Positions 1 through 6,593 of a DNA stretch of 17,448 nt are shown in pieces. The stretch lies in NCBI GenBank assembly GCA_045533055.1, contig JAZSHD010000108.1, forward strand, positions 1 through 17,448. Direction: 5' to 3'. The translations under genes were made by a program, and so were the position numbers. The number at the start of each line of letters is the position of its first letter. Within the stretch, counting starts at the first letter, position 1. This stretch comes from SIG78 sp045533055 (GTDB taxonomy: Bacteria; Verrucomicrobiota; Lentisphaeria; Victivallales; Victivallaceae). The notes beneath the pieces are model-generated. The model was not told the DNA's origin and made no database searches. It saw only the letters and a program-made list of their open reading frames with translations.

Positions 1-23
1 CATATTTTTTCAAAACTTAAAGG

Positions 24-177
24 GGATTTATCTATTTTGCAACGCAAATAGATAAATGCCAATAAAAGGTTTGGAAAAGGGTGATGGGGTTCCGTCTTCG
101 CCCTGCGGGCTACGCCGTGACAAGTTGGGGAAGAGGGAAAGAACCTTTCCTCCAAAAGGTTTTTCCCTCTTCCCCAA
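24..177. repeat. Composite palindromic repeat, copy 1
   Basis: Three blocks follow one another. Positions 24-60 form an imperfect hairpin (arms ATTTATCTATTTTGC and GCAAATAGATAAAT, loop AAC, one bulge). Positions 61-124 hold a linker and a short block beginning TTCCGTCTTCGCC. Positions 125-177 form a 23-bp stem (TTGGGGAAGAGGGAAA, a single bulged G, AACCTTT) with a 6-base loop. The same blocks recur at 11404-11521 and, inverted, at 17216-17302. The last hairpin starts 14 bases beyond the stop codon of the AraC-type gene, so it probably terminates that transcript. The repeat has open frames but no gene-like content. Confidence 0.8.
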
Positions 178-190
178 GGCACACCAGAAT

Positions 191-1024
191 TTACTTTTTA
201 ACGCTTTTGCGGTACTCTGCCGGGGTCATCCGGTAGACTTCCTGAAACTTGCGGTAAAAGGCATCTACGCCGCCGAAGCCGATCTCTTCGGCGATACGGC
301 TGATGGCAAGGGGGGTGCTTTTCAGGAGCAAAGCGGCGGCTTCCAACCGCAGTTTTACTATGTATTGCAGGGGCGTTATATCAAAATAACGGTTCCACGC
401 CCGGTAGAAACTGGCTCGGGACATGTTGTATTGCCGGGCAATATCTTCCACGGAGAGTTTTTCGTTGTAATGTACCTGCATCCAGATCGAAGCGTTGCGG
501 GCAATGGTCTCTTCGTCGGGAGAACTTTCTGTATCTGCCTGAAACAGTTCCCGCAGCAGTTTGAAACAAACCCAGTCGATCTCGTCGGCGGCTCCGGGGG
601 TGTAAATGGAGTACAGACAGCGGCGGAAATCCTGCAAAAGCTCCTCGATCTTGCCGGTCATTTTAAATTCTTTGATATTTTCCGCTGGCAGCATCCCCAA
701 ACGGGTCAACTCGTCGGCAATAGCTATGGGGTACTTGAAAGAAATGGTATCCCGCAGTTCAAGCTGGGTATTTTTTATGCTGGAGCCGGGGCGTTTGATC
801 AATACATGCGGAAAAGTCATATTGCAGGGTTCACCATTGATCTCATCTTTGCAAACATCCGCTGACCCGGCAAAGCGGATGGAAACTTCCAGCAGATCAT
901 CTGCAACAAAAAACTGCTGATCCACCGGCAGCAGCACACGCCAGCAGTAATAGATGTGCGACACCTGAAAAGGAAATTTGTTTTTCCGTGGCAATAAATG
1001 AGTTGAAATAGATTGTTGTGACAT
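191..1024 (-). CDS. AraC-family transcriptional regulator
   Basis: Predicted cytoplasmic DNA-binding regulator of 277 residues. The C-terminal ~100 residues carry the two helix-turn-helix units of the AraC family: a first helix pair around LSVEDIARQYNMSRASFYRAW and a second ending in EIGFGGVDAFYRKFQEVYR, followed by MTPAEYRK. The N-terminal ~170 residues would be a ligand-binding domain of the cupin-like kind; I see no specific motif there. A TTG at 1066 would add 14 residues. I prefer the ATG at 1024 because a GGGAAG ribosome site precedes it. The gene is divergent from the DUF4434-led run, the usual arrangement for an activator of a sugar-utilisation operon, so that run is its likely target. 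The inducer is unknown. Confidence 0.9.
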   Translation of the reverse strand: MSQQSISTHLLPRKNKFPFQVSHIYYCWRVLLPVDQQFFVADDLLEVSIRFAGSADVCKDEINGEPCNMTFPHVLIKRPGSSIKNTQLELRDTISFKYPIAIADELTRLGMLPAENIKEFKMTGKIEELLQDFRRCLYSIYTPGAADEIDWVCFKLLRELFQADTESSPDEETIARNASIWMQVHYNEKLSVEDIARQYNMSRASFYRAWNRYFDITPLQYIVKLRLEAAALLLKSTPLAISRIAEEIGFGGVDAFYRKFQEVYRMTPAEYRKSVKK

Positions 1025-1117
1025 GATCTTCTTCCCGTCCGGTTTGATATTACAATAACTTATCAAAACAAAAATTCAAGTCGTTGAGACGATTTTATAG
1101 AGTTTTTTGAGAAAAAA

Positions 1118-1129
1118 CCGTCTTGACGG
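1118..1129. promoter_or_regulatory. Dyad overlapping the -35 box, possible operator
   Basis: CCGTC-TT-GACGG is a perfect 12-base dyad whose right half contains the TTGACG -35 element of the promoter for the plus-strand run. A protein bound here would control access to that promoter. Whether the AraC-type protein or something else binds is inference. Confidence 0.35.
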
Positions 1130-1151
1130 ACAGGATTTTTTTATGTATATT
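1123..1151 (+). promoter_or_regulatory. Sigma-70-type promoter of the glycan run
   Basis: TTGACG (1123-1128) and TATATT (1146-1151) are separated by exactly 17 bases. Transcription would begin near 1158, about 45 bases before the ATG at 1203. This rules against the upstream in-frame TTG (1107) and ATG (1143) as starts of the first gene, because both lie within or before the promoter. Confidence 0.75.
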
Positions 1152-1202
1152 AGCTCCGTACAGTATATTTATGTTTTATTTTTGCAAAAAAGTGAGAAAA
1201 AA

Positions 1203-2201
1203 ATGCTGAAGAATGTTGCTTTGAAACCCATCACCGGGACTTTTATCAATATGTTGGTACCTGATACCGGGATCAGCAACAACGGTTTGAAAGAGTGGGA
1301 ACAGGATTTTCAGATGCTGAAAGTTCTGGGCATGGATCAGCTTTTCATTATCCGTACCGAATTTGAACAAAACGGGGTATGTCTTTCGGCAGAAGATCCC
1401 CGTTCCACGACTTGGGAAGAAGACGACAATTTGCTGGATATGGCGTTCCGGCTGGGCGAAAAGTATGATATGAGCGTCTATCTGGGCGGTCCGGTCAGCA
1501 TAAGCAATCTCCACAAAGGCGACTGGCAGAAAGAAATCGACGATACCAAACGCTATTACGACCGCACCGTACCCAAATATGAGCATTACAAATGCTTCAA
1601 GGGATTGTATGCGTCGCTGGAAGCGTTGCCGTGGCACTTCAATTTTCTGGATATAGCCCGGGAAACCCTTAAATATATGAAAGCCAACTGGCCGGAAAAA
1701 AAGACCTTTATCAGCCCCATCATCAACGGGGTGCTGGGCGATTATTCGACTAAATATACCGCCGATCAATGGGTGGATATTTACCGGAGATATTTTTATG
1801 AAGACCTTGCCGGAGTGCTGGATTACTGTGCCCCGCAGGATTGGTTCGCCGCCCCGGCTTGCTGCTATGGCGAAATCCAGAGCAACGGTTACGCCGAATG
1901 GTTCAGCAAGATGGGCAAACTTTTTGATGAATGCGGCATTGAGCTGTGGAGCAATCTGGAATCGTTCCAGCGGCCCTTCCCCGGGCACGGCGAACCCAAA
2001 GGAGTATACCGCCAGAGCGACTACCGCACGATGTATATGAAACTTGCAGAGGCATCGCCCTGGGTCAAGCGGATCATCACCTACGATTACTTTACTTGTA
2101 TGAGCCCCAATACCGAATGGGGTTCCACCCGCCGCCTGCTGGCAAGATATATGGAAATGATCGGCAAAGATCCATCAGTGATAGATGAAATTTTTGTCTG
2201 A
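1203..2201 (+). CDS. DUF4434-type TIM-barrel glycosidase-like protein
   Basis: Protein of 332 residues starting MLKNVALKPITGTFINML. The opening GTFIN, the internal phrase MDQLFIIRTEFEQNG, a helix-rich middle with YYDRTVPKYEHY and GLYASLEALPW, and the strand-ending phrases YCAPQDW and ELWSNLESF resemble the DUF4434 family, a TIM-barrel family related to glycoside hydrolases. There is no signal peptide with this start, so it would act in the cytoplasm. Acidic residues at barrel-strand ends (for instance E in LWSNLESF) are candidates for catalysis but unproven. It is the first gene after the promoter and probably leads an operon. A piece of this gene (1984-2035) is duplicated in the remnant at 5415-5466. 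The substrate is unknown. Confidence 0.75.
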   Translation: MLKNVALKPITGTFINMLVPDTGISNNGLKEWEQDFQMLKVLGMDQLFIIRTEFEQNGVCLSAEDPRSTTWEEDDNLLDMAFRLGEKYDMSVYLGGPVSISNLHKGDWQKEIDDTKRYYDRTVPKYEHYKCFKGLYASLEALPWHFNFLDIARETLKYMKANWPEKKTFISPIINGVLGDYSTKYTADQWVDIYRRYFYEDLAGVLDYCAPQDWFAAPACCYGEIQSNGYAEWFSKMGKLFDECGIELWSNLESFQRPFPGHGEPKGVYRQSDYRTMYMKLAEASPWVKRIITYDYFTCMSPNTEWGSTRRLLARYMEMIGKDPSVIDEIFV

Positions 2202-2228
2202 AAGAAATATCAACAAGCAATTTTTAAT

Positions 2229-2305
2229 CAGAGATTTTAATTTTAACTTGGAGGAAACAAAAAATGAATTGTAAAGCCAGATTCACTCTTATTGAACTGC
2301 TGGTG
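2229..2305 (+). repeat. Direct repeat copy 1: pseudopilin 5' region
   Basis: This stretch, covering the untranslated leader, ribosome site (GGAGG, 2250-2254), start and first 14 codons of the first pseudopilin, recurs at 5487-5564 with a handful of changes (GATTTT to GAATTT, GGAGGA to GAAGGG, one extra A, ATT to ATC). The two copies bracket the pseudopilin and DUF4838 genes. Confidence 0.85.
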
Positions 2306-2938
2306 GTAATCGCCATTATTGCCATCTTGGCGGCGATGTTGCTGCCCGCACTTTCAGCAGCACGGGAACGGGCAAAAATGGCTAATTGCACCGGCAACCT
2401 CAAACAGCTGGGTATAATGTTTGAAAATTATCTTAACGCACATGATGATACCTATATGTATTGTGTTGCGGATAATGAAGGATCCCGCACAAAATACTGG
2501 TTTGATTACCTTACTGATTTCAATGCTATGGATAAAGCCGGTAATTCAGCCGAGGCTCTAAAAGATACTACGGCATTTACCTGTCCGAGCAATACTTTGC
2601 GATTCAAGTACGGTAATGATTATTCTTCTGTAAATTACGCCATTCACCGGAGAACATCGAATCTTAAGCAAGGGCTTTCCGGACTGGTAAACGGTTCAAC
2701 TGTGGTTAAAAGTGCTTCGCGTACCATCATTGAAGACCCTTCAACAGTTTTTACTACAGCTGATATTGATAAAAATATCTATGGCATATATACTCTGCCG
2801 ACCGGCGGTACTGCATCACCCGGTTTTACTGTACACAATAAATATGCCAATTTTCTGTGGGCTGACGGTCATGTGGAAGCCATGCAGGAAAAAGCTATGA
2901 ATACAGCCGTACACTTTAAGCCGCAACGTGATCTGTGA
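2264..2938 (+). CDS. Prepilin-type pseudopilin with H-X9-DG domain
   Basis: Protein of 224 residues. A six-residue leader (MNCKAR) is followed by FTLIELLVVIAIIAILAAM, the N-terminal helix of type II secretion or type IV pilus pseudopilins, then the basic stretch SAARERAK. Near the C terminus, H191, nine residues and D201-G202 form the H-X9-DG signature found in PVC pseudopilins. The residue before F is Arg rather than the usual Gly at the prepilin cleavage point. Predicted location is the inner membrane and periplasm. Its role is inferred only from family and context: it may form part of a secretion or surface-display structure for the neighbouring secreted enzymes. A strong GGAGG site sets the start, and the next gene is 7 bases away. 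Confidence 0.92.
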   Translation: MNCKARFTLIELLVVIAIIAILAAMLLPALSAARERAKMANCTGNLKQLGIMFENYLNAHDDTYMYCVADNEGSRTKYWFDYLTDFNAMDKAGNSAEALKDTTAFTCPSNTLRFKYGNDYSSVNYAIHRRTSNLKQGLSGLVNGSTVVKSASRTIIEDPSTVFTTADIDKNIYGIYTLPTGGTASPGFTVHNKYANFLWADGHVEAMQEKAMNTAVHFKPQRDL

Positions 2939-2945
2939 GGTTAAA

Positions 2946-5318
2946 ATGCTTATTTTTATAAGAAAAACAATCTTTGTATTGACAGCTTTTTGCAGCATTG
3001 TTCATACTGCAGCAGGTTCCGGTCTGCCGGAAGTTCTGATAGTACCGGATAATCCCACGGCGGTAGAAAAACACGCGGAAAAAGAATTAATTTTTTTCTG
3101 GCAGAAAGCTGTGGGCAGCAAGCTTGCAGTTCACAAAAATTCTGATCTTGAAAAATTCAGACTGAAGAAAAAAATCATACTTGGCAATATCAATATACAG
3201 AAAAAACTTGCGGATGAAGAGTGGCTTATCGCCCCCCTTGAACATGGAACGGTACTGCTTGCCGGTGGCGGCGACCGGGGTAATCTTTATGCGGTATATG
3301 AGTTTCTTGAACGGGTGCTTGGAATAAGATTTTATGGCATAGCCGATACTTTTATCCCCCGAAATGAACAAATAAAAATGCCGGTAAATAAAATAACCGG
3401 CAAGCCGTATCTGCCATACCGTATGATGGCAATGTCTGTACGCAGTGGAAAACAAGCTGCTAAAGAAAGTCTTTTTATGGGGCGTAACCGCATACAAGGC
3501 CCCAATACCCCCGGCAGAATGCGTTTGGCTGGTTCCGGAGCGTGGAATATGTATGGCAGTCCCTGGCGTTGTCATACATTCGGAATATATACCCGGGAAC
3601 CGGATGCACCGAAGAAAATGGAGTGTTATTCGCTTGATCGTTTTGGCAAACGGCTCAAAGCGGTCAACGGTTCCGGCCCCGGCCAGCCCTGTCTGACGCA
3701 CCCGGAAATGATTGATTTTTTCAAGAAAAAATTGCGCTATTACATCGAAAAAGACCGTAAAAACACTACACAGGATCAATGGCCGAAAGTTTACAATATT
3801 TCTGTAAATGACAATGTTGATTTCTGCCGTTGTCAAAACTGCCGGAAGCGTTGGCAGACTACTGGAGGCCCCGGCGGCAACGATATGGAATTTATAAATA
3901 CTTTGGCAGAAGATATAGAAAAGGATTATCCTGATGTAATTATAGAAACTTTTGCCTATACTTATTCCATGGAACCATCCAAAATCAAGCCGCATAAAAA
4001 TGTAATGGTGCAATTTGCCGCATTGGGCAGGGAGTTTTCGCACGGATTCCGTTATACGACCCGCAGCCTGCTTACTGATCACAACCGTCAGGCCCGCGAA
4101 TGTCTGAAAAAATGGAGTTCAATAAGCAATACTCTTTCCATCTGGTCTTATGGTATATTTTACCACGAAACCACCTTGTCGCCATACACGATTGTGCGTG
4201 GCTTGAAAGATGATTTTTCTGTATATACCGCTAACAAAGTCAAATCAATATATTTTGAAAATGAAATAACCCGTGCATTCCGCAAGGGCAAAAGAGCCCC
4301 GTTGATGCCGTCTTTTGCAGATTTGAAAGCATATACCTTTGCCCGGTTGACCATTGATCCCGAATTGGATATTGAAAAACATATTAAAGAATTTATGGAA
4401 AATTTCTATGGCCCGGCCGCTCCTTACATGAGCGAATATTTGCTGTTGCTGGAAAAATCACAACTTACCGGTTTAATGGAAGATGTTGCACTGAACGGCA
4501 GAGCATTTCTCTCGCCGGAATTTTTCCGCAAGAGCTACGAACTGATGGCAAAAGCGGAAAAAGCTGCGGCCAAACACCCCGGATGTCTGCGACGGCTTCG
4601 CCGGGAATATTATACATTGGATCATGCGGCACTCTATCTTAAAACATTTTTGCCCGCAGGTTCAATAAAAATCGAAGACCAGACTTTGGTCAGCCGCATA
4701 AAAGCTGTGGAAAGTACTTTTTGGAGCGATTATTACAGCGACTTGACCAAAAAAGAGCTTCAGGAACTCAAAAGCGGTGCTGCCGGGCGCCTTGCTGCGC
4801 TGCTGGCACGCAAGAGTGTAAAACCGCAGCCGTTGCCGGATATGCTGAAAAACCGAAAAGTAATATTGGATTTTTTGCCGCCGCTGCTGGATGCCTCCCA
4901 CAACAGGTCATTGATCAATGTAAACGACCCTGACGCTGTCGGCGGTAAGGCGGTTATGCTTGATAACCGTAAAAATTATCATACCGACCGGAAATTTGAA
5001 TATGGCGTATATCATGCCAGCACAAATAAATTGTTTGTGCGCAATTATCTTGAAAAATCGGAAATTCCGCAGGATGAAAAATATCACTGGTACAGTATAA
5101 AAAATGTACTGCTTGCACCCAAGAGCCGCTTCTGGGCACATTGGTCGTGGGGTATGACCCCGATAGATCTCTCTGAATGTTACGACGGAACCGAGCCGGG
5201 CCGCCGCTTGGATATATATTTTTCCATGAAGTTCACCGGTCCGGCTTATGTAAAAAATTCTGTTCAGGGCAACAGTATATGCATAGACAGAGTAATTGCA
5301 GTGGAAAGCAAACAGTAA
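2946..5318 (+). CDS. Secreted DUF4838-type protein
   Basis: Protein of 790 residues. Residues 1-22 look like a signal peptide (MLIFIRKTIFVLTAFCSIVHTAAG). An N-terminal domain contains the AGGGDRGNLYAVYEFLERV segment, like the N-terminal domain of alpha-glucuronidases. It is followed by the DUF4838 core with VNDNVDFCRCQNCRKRW near residue 295, whose three Cys suggest a metal or disulfide site. The C-terminal ~150 residues look like a beta-rich accessory domain. DUF4838 proteins are putative glycan-degrading enzymes of unproven activity. A GTG at 2928 would overlap the previous gene. I chose the ATG at 2946 because GAGG sits over the upstream stop codon and the signal peptide begins there, suggesting translational coupling with the pseudopilin. 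The gene appears more A+T-rich than the genes after 6594. Confidence 0.85.
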   Translation: MLIFIRKTIFVLTAFCSIVHTAAGSGLPEVLIVPDNPTAVEKHAEKELIFFWQKAVGSKLAVHKNSDLEKFRLKKKIILGNINIQKKLADEEWLIAPLEHGTVLLAGGGDRGNLYAVYEFLERVLGIRFYGIADTFIPRNEQIKMPVNKITGKPYLPYRMMAMSVRSGKQAAKESLFMGRNRIQGPNTPGRMRLAGSGAWNMYGSPWRCHTFGIYTREPDAPKKMECYSLDRFGKRLKAVNGSGPGQPCLTHPEMIDFFKKKLRYYIEKDRKNTTQDQWPKVYNISVNDNVDFCRCQNCRKRWQTTGGPGGNDMEFINTLAEDIEKDYPDVIIETFAYTYSMEPSKIKPHKNVMVQFAALGREFSHGFRYTTRSLLTDHNRQARECLKKWSSISNTLSIWSYGIFYHETTLSPYTIVRGLKDDFSVYTANKVKSIYFENEITRAFRKGKRAPLMPSFADLKAYTFARLTIDPELDIEKHIKEFMENFYGPAAPYMSEYLLLLEKSQLTGLMEDVALNGRAFLSPEFFRKSYELMAKAEKAAAKHPGCLRRLRREYYTLDHAALYLKTFLPAGSIKIEDQTLVSRIKAVESTFWSDYYSDLTKKELQELKSGAAGRLAALLARKSVKPQPLPDMLKNRKVILDFLPPLLDASHNRSLINVNDPDAVGGKAVMLDNRKNYHTDRKFEYGVYHASTNKLFVRNYLEKSEIPQDEKYHWYSIKNVLLAPKSRFWAHWSWGMTPIDLSECYDGTEPGRRLDIYFSMKFTGPAYVKNSVQGNSICIDRVIAVESKQ

Positions 5319-5340
5319 TTATAAACAGAAATATAACAGA

Positions 5341-5478
5341 ATGAATTTTACAGTAAAATACGATGTTGTCGCTGTCGGGGCCGGGGTTGCCGGTATCGCC
5401 GCGGCATTGGCAGCGGCACGGCGAACCCAGCGGTGTATTCCGCCAGAGCGACTACCGCACGATGTAAATGACTTTTGA
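5341..5478 (+). pseudogene. Fused remnant: oxidoreductase 5' end joined to DUF4434 fragment
   Basis: Positions 5341-5423 match the start of the FAD oxidoreductase gene (10128-10210) at about 74 of 83 bases, including the nucleotide-binding VGAGVAGIAAALAAARR. Positions 5415-5466 match 1984-2035 of the DUF4434 gene at 48 of 52 bases. The two parts share the 9-base word GGCACGGCG (5415-5423), which is present in both parents, so the join lies at a microhomology. The DUF4434 part is read out of its own frame. The resulting 45-codon frame has no ribosome site and no plausible function. The fragment shows that copies of these genes once lay here. Its ATG aligns with the GTG at 10128, which helps to fix the start of the intact oxidoreductase. 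Confidence 0.85.
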
Positions 5479-5486
5479 AATCACCT

Positions 5487-5564
5487 CAGAGAATTTAATT
5501 TTAACTTGAAGGGAACAAAAAAATGAATTGTAAAGCCAGATTCACTCTTATCGAACTGCTGGTG
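5487..5564 (+). repeat. Direct repeat copy 2: pseudopilin 5' region
   Basis: Near-copy of 2229-2305 ending at the sixth to eighth codons of the FTLIELLV word (CTGGTG). After this point the sequence leaves the pseudopilin and enters a leader with palindromes before the true helix resumes at 5847. Confidence 0.85.
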
Positions 5565-6563
5565 AGTAAAACTTGTCAAATAGGTGTTTTGCCGTTGTAT
5601 TACCTCAAAAAAATCTATAAAAACAACACATCCTTACGCCCGGCAGGGCGCACTTCACGCAGTTTTGACAATTGTCAAAACTGTTCTTCACACCTTCACA
5701 TCTTCACTCGATCAGCGTTCACGCTGATCGAACTGCTGGTAATTCCTTCTCATCTCTGCTGTAACCGTATGCGGAATGTATTGAAAAAGAATAAGGCAGA
5801 GAGAGGTTCTTTTTCACCTGCCCATGGGCAGGTGAAGCTGTACAGCTTCACCTTAATAGAACTTCTCGTGGTAATCGCAATCATCGCCATTCTGGCGGCA
5901 ATGCTGCTGCCGGCTCTTTCTGCCGCTCGGGAACGGGCAAGATCATCCAGCTGCACAGCCAACTTGAAACAGTGCGGATTGTCGACCTTGATGTATGCCG
6001 ACAGCAATGATAACTGGACATTTTGTGCAGGGCCGGAGAACGCTGCCGATGCACCATATCAGGCATCCCGCTGGGGCAAGTTTATTATTGATCTGGGGTA
6101 TTTGCAGGATCATAAAGTGCTCTACTGCCCCTCGCTGAACAATGTGAGCAATTCTCCTGAAAAAGACACCAGCCGCCGCTTTACCTATGGGTTCCGCTTG
6201 AAAAACAGCAGTACATTATATTTTAATCTGGGCATGAATTTCGGCTGGCGACTGGGCAAATTGACCCTTTCGGGAAATCCGGCGGAGTCAGACCCCTCCG
6301 AATTTATGATGATCGGCGATACTATCCGTACTGCCGGAACTCCGTCGTTTCAGGATCAAATGTGCGTAATGGATTCGGGGGCAACAACCTCCATGCCGTG
6401 GCGGGGCGGGGTGCACGTACGCCATGGCAATACAGCAAACATAACTTTTGCTGACGGCCATTGCGAAAGCCGCAACGGCGAAGAACTGGGCGATAAACTT
6501 GAAGAACGCGGCATTTGGAAATATTTGATCACCAATACAGCGATCACTCAAAAAAGTAATTAA
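5523..6563 (+). CDS. Pseudopilin with a 108-residue leader and three FTLIELLV words
   Basis: Protein of 346 residues. FTLIELLV occurs three times in frame: residues 7-14 (then SKTCQ), 66-73 (then IPSHL) and 109-116. Only the third continues into VIAIIAILAAMLLPALSAARERA, the membrane helix. The C-terminal part is an ordinary pseudopilin of this type, with H301, nine residues, and D311-G312. A ribosome site GAAGGG lies 9 bases before the ATG at 5523. The internal ATG at 5769 would give a 264-residue protein with a 26-residue leader but has no visible ribosome site. The leader is built of palindromes rather than a recognisable domain. None of the three F residues follows Gly. Either the long leader is cleaved off at the third word or the true start is internal; the sequence does not decide. 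Confidence 0.82.
   Translation: MNCKARFTLIELLVSKTCQIGVLPLYYLKKIYKNNTSLRPAGRTSRSFDNCQNCSSHLHIFTRSAFTLIELLVIPSHLCCNRMRNVLKKNKAERGSFSPAHGQVKLYSFTLIELLVVIAIIAILAAMLLPALSAARERARSSSCTANLKQCGLSTLMYADSNDNWTFCAGPENAADAPYQASRWGKFIIDLGYLQDHKVLYCPSLNNVSNSPEKDTSRRFTYGFRLKNSSTLYFNLGMNFGWRLGKLTLSGNPAESDPSEFMMIGDTIRTAGTPSFQDQMCVMDSGATTSMPWRGGVHVRHGNTANITFADGHCESRNGEELGDKLEERGIWKYLITNTAITQKSN
5637..5650. repeat. Small hairpin in pseudopilin leader
   Basis: CGCCC-GGCA-GGGCG, a 5-bp stem with a 4-base loop, four bases before the first out-of-frame TTCAC word. Confidence 0.55.
5660..5683. repeat. Perfect 24-bp palindrome in pseudopilin leader
   Basis: Arm CAGTTTTGACAA is followed directly by its exact reverse complement TTGTCAAAACTG. 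A TTCAC word lies just upstream (5654) and another just downstream (5687). Confidence 0.9.
5686..5709 (+). repeat. Tandem CTTCAC repeat, 8-base period
   Basis: CTTCACAC, CTTCACAT and CTTCACTC follow each other without a gap. The 8-base period cycles through all three reading frames, so it is not explained by repeated codons. Confidence 0.85.
5709..5730. repeat. Hairpin overlapping the second FTLIELLV word
   Basis: CGATCAGCG-TTCA-CGCTGATCG, a perfect 9-bp stem with loop TTCA. The loop and right arm are the coding sequence for FTLI (residues 66-69), so the left arm looks like a snap-back copy of the leader word. Confidence 0.85.
5813..5852. repeat. Two overlapping perfect palindromes before the third FTLIELLV word
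   Basis: Positions 5813-5836 (arm TTCACCTGCCCA) and 5831-5852 (arm GGTGAAGCTGT) are both perfect palindromes and share GGTGAA. The result is TTCACC, GGTGAA, TTCACC in alternating orientation, the last being the Phe-Thr codons of residues 109-110. The two hairpins compete for the same GGTGAA arm. Confidence 0.9.
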
Positions 6564-6593
6564 AAATCAATCAATATAGATAGGAGAAATATC

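Noticed and set aside
56..865. Plus-strand open frame through the repeat and opposite the AraC-type gene
   Set aside because: The minus-strand protein has a clear AraC domain. The plus frame starts inside the repeat and has no motif.
3087..4082. Minus-strand open frame within the DUF4838 gene
   Set aside because: Antisense shadow with Cys/His/Ile-rich random composition; the plus strand is coherent with signal peptide and family motifs.
5296..5340. Extending the remnant frame upstream to 5296
   Set aside because: This part overlaps the end of the DUF4838 gene in another frame. Similarity with the oxidoreductase begins exactly at the ATG at 5341.
5686..5730. CRISPR-like short repeats in the pseudopilin leader
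   Set aside because: The units are 6-8 bases, contiguous and without spacers, and no cas gene is present.
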